Positions 45,031 through 53,800 of a stretch of 64,000 bases of DNA are shown here, piece after piece (within the stretch, counting starts at the first letter, position 1; every line of letters begins with the position of its first letter). This DNA comes from Ignavibacterium sp. (GTDB taxonomy: Bacteria; Bacteroidota; Ignavibacteria; Ignavibacteriales; Ignavibacteriaceae). Location of the stretch: NCBI GenBank assembly GCA_032027145.1, contig JAVSMP010000001.1, positions 2,361,116-2,425,115 on the forward strand. Reading direction: 5' to 3'. A program made the position numbers and the translations under genes. The notes under the pieces were generated by a model, which saw only the letters and a list, made by a program, of their open reading frames with translations, did no database searches and was not told where the DNA came from.

Positions 45031-45692
45031 ACCAATTTTCCATCAGATAGATTAATATTTCTGGATGAGTATTTTTTAAAATCTGCATTATGAGTAACCA
45101 TAATTATGCTCTTACCAGCTTGATTTAGGTGTAAAAAAATGTTCATAATATCTTCACTGGTTTTGCTGTCAAGATTGCCGGTTGGTTCATCTGTTAAAAG
45201 TATAAGCGGATCATTGATAAGTGCACGTGCGATTGCTACTCTTTGCTGTTCACCACCGCTTAATTCATTAATCAACCTCTTTCTTTTACTCTCAAGGTGA
45301 ACTTTGTTTAAAATTGATGATGCAAGTTCAGCTTGCAGTTTTTTGGAGTGACCGTTTGTTGCAAGAGGAAGCTGAACATTTTCTATAACTGTTAAATATG
45401 GTATTAGCTGAAAAGATTGGAACACAATCCCGATATACTCTCTTCTAAAATCGGCAAGACTATTTGGAGAAAGATTGTAAATATCAATTTCATCAATAAT
45501 AATATTGCCGTTAGTAGGTTTATTTAGTCCGCCAATCATTGTAAGCAAAGTGCTTTTGCCGGAACCGGATTCACCCATTAAAGAAATGAATTCACCTTGT
45601 TTTATTTCTAATGAAATATTGTTTACAGCCGTAACTTTTTCGTTACCGCTTTTGTATTCTTTTGTAAGATTATTTATTTGTATTAAGCTCAT
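45024..45692 (-). CDS. ABC transporter ATP-binding protein, MacB/LolD-like
   Basis: A 222-residue ATPase: Walker A GESGSGKST (~residue 37), Q-loop in FQSFQLIPYLT, signature LSGGEQQRVAIARAL, Walker B LLTDEPTGNLDS, and H-loop MVTHNADF. It pairs with the FtsX-like permease encoded just upstream (9 bases). Such pairs either move lipoproteins or substrates through the envelope or work mechanically. The neighbouring DUF2318 and YHS genes suggest a metal-linked function. Confidence 0.95.
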   Translation of the reverse strand: MSLIQINNLTKEYKSGNEKVTAVNNISLEIKQGEFISLMGESGSGKSTLLTMIGGLNKPTNGNIIIDEIDIYNLSPNSLADFRREYIGIVFQSFQLIPYLTVIENVQLPLATNGHSKKLQAELASSILNKVHLESKRKRLINELSGGEQQRVAIARALINDPLILLTDEPTGNLDSKTSEDIMNIFLHLNQAGKSIIMVTHNADFKKYSSRNINLSDGKLVC

Positions 45693-45701
45693 ATCATTTC
45701 C

Positions 45702-46880
45702 TCACAAACTTCTGAATGCAACAGTAGGATCGAGCCTGGCTGCTTTAAGTGCGGGGAGAACACTTGCAAGCAGCCCGGCAGTTACAGCCAGTCCGGCTGA
45801 TATGAATAATAAAGTATAGCTGAAATTAATTTTTATGCTGTTATCCATACTTAAAATCGGAGTAATAATTTTTGCCCCGGCAATACCGATGAAGAAACCA
45901 AAAACACCAGCAATAAAACTTGCTATTAAAACTTCAAGTAAAATGATTTTAATAATGTGCCACCTTCTGAACCCTACCGACATAAAAATTCCAATCTCTT
46001 TTGTTCTTTCATTAACTGAGGCATTAACATTTGTGAAAACTATTAAAAGGGAGATAATAAGAATTACCCCAGAGATACCAAGTGAAAAATGTTCAAAGCG
46101 ATGTATCGCTGTCATTTTGGATTCGATTGATTGCTTAATGGCGGTTACTTTGGCTCTAGGTAATTTGCCGGAAGTTTGTCTTACAATTTCTTCGATTGGG
46201 CAATCGTAGCAGCGAGCAGCTATTTCAATTAAGCTTAACTCATTCTTTTTATTAAAAAGATCTTGAGATTTTTTTAGGTCAAGAAATATAAGAGCATCAT
46301 CCTGCGAGCCCGTTTCCTCTAAAATTCCAGAGATTAAAAATTCTTCTCCATTAAGATTTATTTTCTGATTTAATTTTGTTCCTAAAAGTTTTGAAACTTC
46401 ATTGCCAACTAAAATTTCATTCTCCTGCGAAGGATACTTGCCTTTTATTCTCCACCATTTCTTCAATCTTATTTCATCTTTAAAATTGATACCTGCAGCA
46501 ACCATATTTTTTTCATTGGTTCCATTTAAAGTTATAATCTTTACAGAGTTGAAAAGCTTCGGTGCAATTACGCTTAGGTTATCTTTATTTTTTATTGTTT
46601 TAATTTTTTCTATGTCTTCCTGATTAAGATTGTTGTTTTCAAATGTTAGTCCTGTTATGGATATACCACCATAGTTAAGATTCAAACCATCACTTTGAGG
46701 TGTAATAAGCATATTAGCGCCGAATTCATCAAGATTTTCTGCAACACTTTTATTTACATTTTCTGAAACAACATACAGTGTTACAAATGATGCAACAGCC
46801 AGCAGCAACCCAATTACAAGGAAAGCCGTTCTTGATTTCCTTCTTCTTAAACTCTGCAGAGAAATGTTATATAGTTTCAT
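45702..46880 (-). CDS. ABC transporter permease, FtsX/MacB-like
   Basis: A 392-residue protein with the MacB topology: one N-terminal helix (AFLVIGLLLAVASFVTLYVV), a ~220-residue periplasmic domain and three C-terminal helices ending DPTVAFRSL. The periplasmic part contains AARCYDCPIEEI, a cysteine pair that is unusual for MacB-type permeases and could bind metal or form a disulfide. Permeases of this sort also accompany DUF2318 in Campylobacter-type iron-uptake clusters, from memory. Confidence 0.9.
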   Translation of the reverse strand: MKLYNISLQSLRRRKSRTAFLVIGLLLAVASFVTLYVVSENVNKSVAENLDEFGANMLITPQSDGLNLNYGGISITGLTFENNNLNQEDIEKIKTIKNKDNLSVIAPKLFNSVKIITLNGTNEKNMVAAGINFKDEIRLKKWWRIKGKYPSQENEILVGNEVSKLLGTKLNQKINLNGEEFLISGILEETGSQDDALIFLDLKKSQDLFNKKNELSLIEIAARCYDCPIEEIVRQTSGKLPRAKVTAIKQSIESKMTAIHRFEHFSLGISGVILIISLLIVFTNVNASVNERTKEIGIFMSVGFRRWHIIKIILLEVLIASFIAGVFGFFIGIAGAKIITPILSMDNSIKINFSYTLLFISAGLAVTAGLLASVLPALKAARLDPTVAFRSL

Positions 46881-46980
46881 CTATTTAAACTCCATTGAAG
46901 GGTACAAGGTAAAAAGTATTTCTCCTGACTTCCCATTTTTCCTCCAAAAGCGGATTTCGCTTCGCTTAACATTTCTCATT
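46881..46980 (-). other. Spacer between the DUF2318 and permease genes
   Basis: 100 bases with no ORF. It contains a GCGGATTTCGCTTCGCTT-type stretch that looks out of place in its AT-rich surroundings and may be a degenerate short palindrome. Confidence 0.3.
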
Positions 46981-47664
46981 TTAATTCCTTCTGGTCCAGC
47001 TTGTTACAGCGTATTCATCTATCTGAATTTCATTTCCAACAACTTTACTTGGAACAGGGTCTGGTGGATATTTACCACACGAACCGCTTATTGCATCAAG
47101 ATTATTTAAATCCCAGGTAGTACCGCAGGAGTTGCAAATTAAATTACTTCCCTGAATGTGAAAATCTTTTGAGTCGCAAGGCTCGCATAAGCTTATTGCA
47201 GTTACTACTTTACCGTCCTCTGTAAGATAAGCCAGAAGCGGAATGGAGGAGTTTGTGCCCTGGTAATCAAACTTTACAAACTTCTTTTCTTTTACAACAT
47301 CAAGAGGCAAGATAATTTTCCCATTCTGTTCAAATGCAATTGAATAGAAATGATCGAACCGGGTAAACGGATAGTTTACAGCATTTGTAATTTTGGGCTG
47401 CTGGTTGATTACCGCTTCTTCCTTTGAGGGCTTTGCATTGATATAAAAAATTATTGCACTAACAAATAAAACTATTACTCCTGCCGTTATAAAACCTTTC
47501 TTATTACTACCGCTTCTTTGATTAAGAACTTTTTCTCTCTTTGAATTATCTCTATTATAAGCTACAGACGGTTTATTGTAAATTTTATGACCGCAGGAAG
47601 GGCAGAATATTACCTTTCCGTTTATTTTTTCACCGCATTGTGGACAGTAATTAATTTCATGCAT
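46981..47664 (-). CDS. DUF2318 protein with N-terminal zinc ribbon
   Basis: A 227-residue protein. Residues 1-30 are a zinc ribbon (CPQCGEKINGKVIFCPSCGH, at the 20-residue limit), followed by a membrane helix (~residues 65-82). The C-terminal ~140 residues form a DUF2318 domain: FVKFDYQG, SLCEPCDSKDF, LICNSCGTTWDLNN and GSCGKYPPDPVP, with cysteines that may hold a metal or Fe-S centre. I choose the ATG at 47664, where AGGTGA lies upstream, over the one at 47682. The domain is associated with membrane metal uptake or ABC systems. Confidence 0.88.
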   Translation of the reverse strand: MHEINYCPQCGEKINGKVIFCPSCGHKIYNKPSVAYNRDNSKREKVLNQRSGSNKKGFITAGVIVLFVSAIIFYINAKPSKEEAVINQQPKITNAVNYPFTRFDHFYSIAFEQNGKIILPLDVVKEKKFVKFDYQGTNSSIPLLAYLTEDGKVVTAISLCEPCDSKDFHIQGSNLICNSCGTTWDLNNLDAISGSCGKYPPDPVPSKVVGNEIQIDEYAVTSWTRRN

Positions 47665-47683
47665 ATTATCACCTATATTCAAA

Positions 47684-47896
47684 TTAGTTTAACAAATCTT
47701 TTTTCTTTTCTTCAAACTCTTGTTTATCAATTTCTCCTTTAGCATAACGCTTCTTTAACAGATCCAGCGGTGTTTCGCTGGATATATTTGGCATACTGCC
47801 ACGCGAATTATTTGAATAAACAAGAATGATTACTACAGCAATTATTATTATCAGCCATAACCACCACATTCCCATAAAGCTCATATCGTGAAACAT
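47684..47896 (-). CDS. Small membrane protein with SHOCT domain
   Basis: A 70-residue protein. MFHDMSFMGMWWLWLIIIIAVVI is a membrane segment with Met/His at its outside end; the C-terminus (LDLLKKRYAKGEIDKQEFEEKKKDL) is a SHOCT domain, a short helical module found at protein C-termini. It lies between the DUF2318 and zinc-ribbon genes. Likely a small accessory protein of the metal cluster. Confidence 0.85.
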   Translation of the reverse strand: MFHDMSFMGMWWLWLIIIIAVVIILVYSNNSRGSMPNISSETPLDLLKKRYAKGEIDKQEFEEKKKDLLN

Positions 47897-47924
47897 TTTT
47901 TTCTCCTTTCTTCAATCATTCTTT

Positions 47925-48896
47925 CTATATTTTTTTACCGCCGTATTTTTTATCTACAAAGTCAATTATATCATTCACTGAATATTTATTTTCATTAATC
48001 TTTTCATCAATAAATTTCTTTACTTCTTTAGCTCCATTCGGATGAGGGCAGTTGCAATCCTTCAGTTCGTCAATTCTGCATTGACCACATGGACAGTTAA
48101 ATGCAGAGTAAATCGTATACCTGTCTGAAATCGTAGCTTTGTTATTTGACGTTGCAGGTGCTGGCGAAATAGGAGGAATTATATTATTGGAAATTTGCAA
48201 TTGGTTGGGATTCCAAACCTTTGAAGCATCTACATTAAAAGCAGATGCAAACTCTGCCTTAAGCCAGCCATATTTATTTGCAACTGCCACAACTATATCC
48301 TCTGATTTCTGATTTTGTTCTAAGTAATCACGGATAAATTGTCTTTCTTCCACAGCACGACCACAAGTACATACTTCAAGCGATTCCTCATTACAGGTTC
48401 CACAGGAACAAACGAACTTTGAAGCTATCTCAAATACTTTTGCTTCAACAACAGGATTACTGCTTTTTATTTCAACGGGAATATCTTTTGTCTGAGGACG
48501 AAATATCAAATCAAATGAGGTTGCAAGTATAACTGAACCTAAAACAACTCCCACAGTTATCCACAATAATTTTAGATTTTTTAGGCCGGAAAATTTTCTT
48601 GCCTGTTTTCTTTTAAAACTGCCTTTCGATTCCCGGTGCAACTGCTTTTTGCTTTTCCCTTTTTTACCCGTGCTGGTAACAGCTTTGCTTTGTTCAGCAA
48701 AGTTTTTTCTTTGTCCAGCATTTTTATTTAATTGATGACCGCAGGAAATGCAAAACTTATTTTCTTCATCGTTTTCTGCTCCGCAATTGGGGCAGTCATT
48801 CCCGGAAGTATTTTCTGCCACTATCAATTCATCACCGCAATTTATACAGAATTTATTTTCTTCTTTATTATTTACGCCGCAGCTATTACAAATCAT
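47925..48896 (-). CDS. Zinc-ribbon membrane protein with tandem CcmH/NrfF-like cysteine motifs
   Basis: A 323-residue protein. Residues 3-20 and 35-52 are two zinc ribbons (CNSCG...FCINCG; CPNCG...FCISCG). A basic linker (80-105) leads to one membrane helix (109-131). Two related exported segments follow: C163SCGTC168 with C176TC178, and C268PCGQC273 with C281NC283. Each is followed by a helix pair ending in a VxNKYG or VDKKYG motif, reminiscent of CcmH/NrfF (which has LRCxxCQN and a similar following helix). The function is unknown; thiol redox or metal relay is plausible. Confidence 0.78.
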   Translation of the reverse strand: MICNSCGVNNKEENKFCINCGDELIVAENTSGNDCPNCGAENDEENKFCISCGHQLNKNAGQRKNFAEQSKAVTSTGKKGKSKKQLHRESKGSFKRKQARKFSGLKNLKLLWITVGVVLGSVILATSFDLIFRPQTKDIPVEIKSSNPVVEAKVFEIASKFVCSCGTCNEESLEVCTCGRAVEERQFIRDYLEQNQKSEDIVVAVANKYGWLKAEFASAFNVDASKVWNPNQLQISNNIIPPISPAPATSNNKATISDRYTIYSAFNCPCGQCRIDELKDCNCPHPNGAKEVKKFIDEKINENKYSVNDIIDFVDKKYGGKKI

Positions 48897-48915
48897 TTTA
48901 TCATCTCACTTTAAT

Positions 48916-48961
48916 CTCACCCCCATCTTCTCTCCGTATCAAGGAGAGGAGGGGGGAGTGA
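48916..48961. repeat. C-rich/G-rich palindrome between metal genes
   Basis: CTCAC-CCCC-ATCTTCTCTCC pairs with GGAGAGGAGGGGGGAGTG across a 7-base loop. It is strikingly GC-rich and fills almost the whole spacer between two minus-strand genes. It looks like a mobile palindromic repeat; no second copy was noticed in the window. Confidence 0.55.
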
Positions 48962-48970
48962 TGGAAAGGT

Positions 48971-49414
48971 TTATTCTTTTACTTTGAAATTATGTTTAAC
49001 AAGATTTTCTTTTGCTTTTTCGATAGTAACCTCTTTTAGTTTCATTCCGCAAAGCGGGCATTCACCAGCTTCATCTGATATGACATTCCAGTCCATCATA
49101 TCCTGAAAAACTTTGCCATCTTTATTTTTATCAATTGCTTTAAGGTCTATTTCACCTTCTCTTACCCAGGATTCTTTATTTGTTTTGCTGGAATCCATCT
49201 TCATATTTTTATGATCTTTCATATCCATATGTTTATGACCTGATTTAGTGCTGTCCATTTCCATATGTGCTATTGTCATCGTTTCTGATTCATGACCTGA
49301 ACAGCATCCCTTTGCACACTCTTTCTTTTCTTGTTTATCAGTTTGTTCCTGTGCAAGCATGAATGCACTAAAGAAAGAAACAAGTGCGATTGTGATTAAG
49401 AGTTGTTTTGACAT
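48971..49414 (-). CDS. Exported heavy-metal-binding-domain protein
   Basis: A 147-residue protein: signal peptide (MSKQLLITIALVSFFSAFMLA), an early CAKGCC motif, a His/Met/Asp-rich linker (GHKHMDMKDHKNMKMDSS), then a ~60-residue C-terminal domain DLKAIDKNKDGKVFQ ... ECPLCGMKLKEVT. The same domain forms the C-terminus of the CusB-like adaptor at 54029-55738. AGGAG lies 8 bases before ATG. Predicted to pass copper or silver to the pump. Confidence 0.83.
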   Translation of the reverse strand: MSKQLLITIALVSFFSAFMLAQEQTDKQEKKECAKGCCSGHESETMTIAHMEMDSTKSGHKHMDMKDHKNMKMDSSKTNKESWVREGEIDLKAIDKNKDGKVFQDMMDWNVISDEAGECPLCGMKLKEVTIEKAKENLVKHNFKVKE

Positions 49415-49463
49415 TGTGTTACTCCTTTTGTTGATTGTGAATTATTTAATTTATTACTTTCTT

Positions 49464-49490
49464 GTCATCCCGAACTTGTTTCGGAATCTT
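49464..49490. repeat. REP-like palindromic repeat
   Basis: The segment GTCATCCCGAACTTGTTTCG followed by GAATCTT contains a CCGAA / TTCGG hairpin with a 5-base loop. This wording is a familiar intergenic repeat of Bacteroidetes/Chlorobi genomes. It lies immediately beside the truncated signal-peptide ORF below. Confidence 0.6.
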
Positions 49491-49496
49491 CTTCTG

Positions 49497-49553
49497 TCAT
49501 AAAGATGCTGAAACGAATAACGCCACAGCAAAGATTTTTGTTAGTTGTTTCAT
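49497..49553 (-). pseudogene. Truncated exported-protein ORF (signal peptide only)
   Basis: On the minus strand an ATG at 49553, preceded by a GAAAG ribosome-binding-like site, opens MKQLTKIFAVALFVSASL and stops at codon 19. That is an almost complete signal peptide without a mature protein, and the REP-like repeat starts 6 bases beyond it. It looks like the remnant of an exported gene cut by the repeat insertion, but a chance ORF is possible. Confidence 0.45.
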
Positions 49554-49597
49554 TGTACTTTCTTCATTATTAATGTATATGTTATTTTTTGAATTAA

Positions 49598-50014
49598 TTA
49601 TTTTAATGTACTGGATTTCTCCTTTTTAATCACATTTCCTGTAATAGCAAGTTTTATTATGCTGTTATCAGGATCATTTGTACTAACGGTAATAGTTTTA
49701 TTCTGCTTGCCTGTTCTTCCTTTTGAATCAAATGATACTTCAATTTCTGTTGACTCACCGGGTTTTAGTTCGTGCTCACCAACGACTACTGCGGTGCATC
49801 CGCAAGAAGCTTTAACATCCTTTATTTTAAGGATATCATTACCTTCATTAGTAATTACAAATATTGTTGTTACAACCGAGTCCTGAACAATATTGCCATA
49901 ATCATAACTCATTGGATGAATCACTGCCTTCGGTTCGAACTGCGCCCATACAAAACTTGAAGAGGCAGATATTATAATAATGAGCAAAAATATTTTTAGT
50001 GAACTGAGTTTCAT
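49598..50014 (-). CDS. Exported DUF1573 protein
   Basis: A 138-residue protein with signal peptide (MKLSSLKIFLLIIIISASSSFVWA) and one Ig-like DUF1573 domain: FVITNEGNDILKIKDVKASC, then GCTAVVV, KPGESTEIEVSFDSKG. DUF1573 domains are periplasmic, function unknown, with a conserved CGCT motif that is present here and might bind metal. AGGAATA precedes the start. Confidence 0.88.
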   Translation of the reverse strand: MKLSSLKIFLLIIIISASSSFVWAQFEPKAVIHPMSYDYGNIVQDSVVTTIFVITNEGNDILKIKDVKASCGCTAVVVGEHELKPGESTEIEVSFDSKGRTGKQNKTITVSTNDPDNSIIKLAITGNVIKKEKSSTLK

Positions 50015-50056
50015 AACCTATTCCTTTTTAGCTGACAAATTTTTTAATTCTAAAAA

Positions 50057-50395
50057 TCAAAGCGCTTCAGCACCGTGCTGTTTGGTTCTAATGCTTATAG
50101 CGTCTGTAATATCGGAAACGAAAATTTTTCCGTCTCCTTTTCTACCTGTATGAGCATTCTCTAAAATTACAGTTACAAATTTTTCGAGCTCTTCATCTGA
50201 GCAAACGAGTTCTATCTTAACACTGCTGCAATATTTCTCGCAGTAATCAATAGACATTTGTGAGCGTTCGGGATCTACCCAACCTCCGATTGTAGAAACA
50301 TCTATGATCGTCATTCCCTTAATACCCGCTAATTCAAGACTAGAAATTACCCTGTCTGCCATATCCGGTCTTATGTATGCTTTTATTTCTTTCAT
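50057..50395 (-). CDS. P-II family protein of the metal-efflux-associated type
   Basis: A 112-residue P-II-fold protein: MKEIKAYIRPDMADRVISSL, VKIELVC and the C-terminal signature AHTGRKGDGKIFV. The T-loop (residues ~37-56) reads GGWVDPERSQMSIDYCEKYC; it lacks the uridylylated Tyr context of GlnB/GlnK and carries two cysteines. Together with its place in a CusA operon it fits the group named PII-NG, which is found next to heavy-metal efflux genes. It may sense metal or adenylates and regulate the pump. Confidence 0.85.
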   Translation of the reverse strand: MKEIKAYIRPDMADRVISSLELAGIKGMTIIDVSTIGGWVDPERSQMSIDYCEKYCSSVKIELVCSDEELEKFVTVILENAHTGRKGDGKIFVSDITDAISIRTKQHGAEAL

Positions 50396-50410
50396 TACTT
50401 TCCCTTTTTA

Positions 50411-50509
50411 TTATTTGCAGCAATCTTTGCCTTGAGAGGCTTTTTTGAATTTTCTAACACCAAAGAAAATAAACAGACTTATCACACCAGTTAAAACAAT
50501 ATATTCCAT
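50411..50509 (-). CDS. 32-residue membrane micro-protein with CC end
   Basis: ATG at 50509 follows the stop of the preceding gene directly. The sequence is one transmembrane helix (MEYIVLTGVISLFIFFGV) and a basic tail RKFKKASQGKDCCK. It resembles FeoB-associated Cys-rich membrane proteins, small one-helix proteins with terminal cysteines. No long gene is lost by calling it, as the region is otherwise empty. Supporting evidence is position, start and the helix-plus-cysteine pattern. Confidence 0.6.
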   Translation of the reverse strand: MEYIVLTGVISLFIFFGVRKFKKASQGKDCCK

Positions 50510-50809
50510 CTAAGCATCCTTTCCATTTAATTTATCTTCATAAGCTTTTGGATTTTTTAGGAATGCCTCATCGCATACTTCACAGCAAAAACCGATTATT
50601 TTATTATTATAAATAAGTTGAGTTATCGTTGAATTAATTTCCTCACCCTCAACAGGACAAAGCTCATTTTTCGGTTCAGTAATTTTTCTATCCAAAGGAT
50701 TTACTTCTATTACCTTTTCATCAGAAAAAACTTCAGTGTTATTTTGCTGAGAAAAAGTTAAACCGGCTGCTACTATTAAAATTGATATTAAAGCCAAAAT
50801 TTGTTTCAT
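50510..50809 (-). CDS. Exported YHS/TRASH-like metal-binding protein
   Basis: A 99-residue protein: signal peptide (MKQILALISILIVAAGLTFSQ), then a metal-binding YHS-like domain ELCPVEGEEI ... IGFCCEVCDEAFLKNPKAY, where three or four cysteines and the FCCEVC cluster would hold Cu or Ag. It lies 12 bases after the CusA gene. It likely hands metal to or from the pump. Confidence 0.85.
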   Translation of the reverse strand: MKQILALISILIVAAGLTFSQQNNTEVFSDEKVIEVNPLDRKITEPKNELCPVEGEEINSTITQLIYNNKIIGFCCEVCDEAFLKNPKAYEDKLNGKDA

Positions 50810-50821
50810 TTTTTTACCTCT

Positions 50822-53800
50822 TTAATTAACTGCAGGATTTAATTGTTCTTGTTCTTTCCACATTTTTCTGACTTCACGTCTTTTTAATGCATAGAATATT
50901 GCCGGGTAAACAGTAAGCTCCATTATAAAACTTGTAAGAATTCCACCTACCATTGGTGCAGCAATTCTTTTCATTGTATCAGAACCAACACCAACACCTA
51001 TTAGGATCGGAAGCAGACCCAGCATAGTAGTTAATACAGTCATCATTTTAGGGCGGACTCTCTTAACAGCGCCTTCGAAAATTGATTCTTTCAGGTCTGC
51101 CATAGTTTTTAACAATCCATTCTTCTTAAATTTTTCGTAAGATATATCGAGATATAAAAGCATTACTACACCGGTTTCTGCATCAACGCCTAGCAAAGCT
51201 ATTATACCAACCCAAACAGCAACACTAAGGTTGAATCCTGCAAGGTAAAGGAACCAAATAGCGCCCACCAGAGAAAAAGGAAGTGCAAGCAGAACAATAC
51301 CTGTTTTCAACATCGATTTTGTGTTCATATAAAGAAGCACAATTACTATTAAGAGAGTTAGAGGAATAACTAACGAAAGATGAGCAGAAGCTCTTTCCAT
51401 ATATTCATACTGGCCGCTCCATTTAATTGAATAGCCGGGGGGAAGTGTAATATGTTTGTCTATTGCACTTTTTGCATCTTCTATAAATGAACCAATATCA
51501 GACACAGTAAGATCCACGAACACCCAGGTGTTAGGTCTTGCATTTTCAGATTTGATCATAGGAGGACCTTTAACTACTTCAATGTTGCCGAGTTCTTCTA
51601 ATGGAATATTCCCGCCGCCGGGAATCGGGACCAATACTCTTTTTAAAGATTCTATATTTTCTCTATAGTCTCTCTGATACCGGAGGTTTACCGGGTACCT
51701 TTCAATCCCTTCAACCGTTTTTGTTATATTCATGCCGCCGACAGCGGACATAAACACATCCTGAACATCCTGAATATTCAATCCGTATCTTGCAATTGCT
51801 TCTCTATCAATGTTAAAGTCAACATAATTACCACCTACGGATCTTTCTGCATAAGCAGAGCGCGTGCCGGGAACTGTTTTAATAACTTCTTCAACTTGTT
51901 TACCAAGATCTTGCAGAATATTTAAATCCGGTCCTGCTATTTTAATTCCTACAGGAGTTTTAATTCCTGTAGAGAGCATATCAATTCTGGTTTTAATCGG
52001 CATTGTCCAGGCATTTGTTAAACCGGAAATTTGAACAGCATTATTTAATTCTTCAATTAATTTTTCGGGCGTCATTCCTTCACGCCATTGGTCCTTCGGT
52101 TTTAGTTGAATAGTGGTTTCAATCATTGTAAGTGGAGCCGGATCAGTAGCTGTTTCAGCACGTCCAATTTTTCCGAATACCGTTTCTACTTCGGGAAAAG
52201 ATGCAATGATCTTATCAGTCTGCTGTAATATTTCTCTGGCTTTTGTAATTGATACTCCGGGTAAAGTTGTAGGCATATAGAGAAGATCGCCTTCATACAA
52301 CGGCGGCATAAACTCTGATCCGATCTTTGTAAAAGGAATTATTGTGACAAGAATAACAGCAAGTGCAGTCCCCATAACCCAATATCTTCTTTTCATTACA
52401 AAGTCAACAACAGGATGATACAGTTTTACCAAAAACCTTGTAATAGGATTGTCTTCTTCTTTTCTCATTTTACCACGTACAAAATATCCGAGTAAAACCG
52501 GCACAATTGTAACGGCTAATATTGCAGCGGCACCCATTGCATAAGTTTTTGTAAAGGCTAACGGTTTAAATAGTCTTCCTTCCTGCTGCTCAAGTGTAAA
52601 CACGGGAAGAAAAGAAACGGTTATAACAAGCAGTGAATAAAATATTGATGGACCTACTTCCTTTGCCGACTCCATAATTATATTCCAATGAGGCCTTTGC
52701 TTTTCTTTCGGCTTGTCCTGGTCTTCAGACATATGCGACGCAGCATTTTCAACAAGAATAATTGAGGCATCTACCATTGCCCCGATCGCAATGGCAATTC
52801 CGCCAAGTGACATAATATTCGCGTTTATTCCCTGCAGCTTCATGATTAAGAATGAAACTAAAACTGCTGTAGGAAGCGTAAATATTGCAACAAAGGAGCT
52901 TCTAAAATGAAGTAAAAAAGCAATGATAATAAGTGCAACAATTATCGTTTCTTCGGTAAGCGTCATTTTTAAATTATCTATTGCGCTATTAATTAATGTT
53001 GACCGGTCGTAAGCCGGAAGAATTTTAACATCAGGCGGCAAAGATTTTTTTAATTCTTCAAGTCGCTCTTTTACTTTATCAATAACTGCAAGAGCATTTT
53101 CACCGAATCTTATAATTATAATGCCTCCAACCGTTTCTCCCTCTCCATTCCATTCAGCAAGTCCTCTCCTTAACTCTGGACCTATGCCTATACTTGCTAC
53201 ATCTCTTAGATATATTGGAGAGCCGGTATTCGGGGAAACACCTATCGAAATATTTTTTAGATCTTCTTCATTCTTTATATATCCTAATCCTCTCACCATA
53301 TATTCCATTTCGCCCATTTCCATCAAACGACCGCCAACATCATTGTTGCTTCGCTGAATTGCCATTTTTACTTTTTGCAGCGGAATATTGTAAGAAGCTA
53401 ATTTTGTAGGATCTACATTAACCTGGTATTGCTTAACATAACCGCCAATACTTGCTACTTCTGCAACTCCCGGTATAGAAGTAAGTTCATATTTCAAAAA
53501 GAAATCTTGAATTGAACGCAGCTCCTGTAAATCTTTTTTATCGGATTGAAGCACATATTGATAAACCCATCCCAATCCGGTAGCATCGGGACCAATCTGC
53601 GGACTAACGCCATCTGGAAGCGCACCTTTCAAGCCGCTCAGGTACTCAAGTACACGGCTTCGGGCCCAGTATATATCCGTTCCATCCTCAAAAATTATAT
53701 ACACCATCGAATAACCGAACATTGAGTAACCTCTAACATCCTTTGCATAGGGAACAGAAAGCATTTTAGTGGTAAGGGGATAAGTAACCTGATCTTCAAC

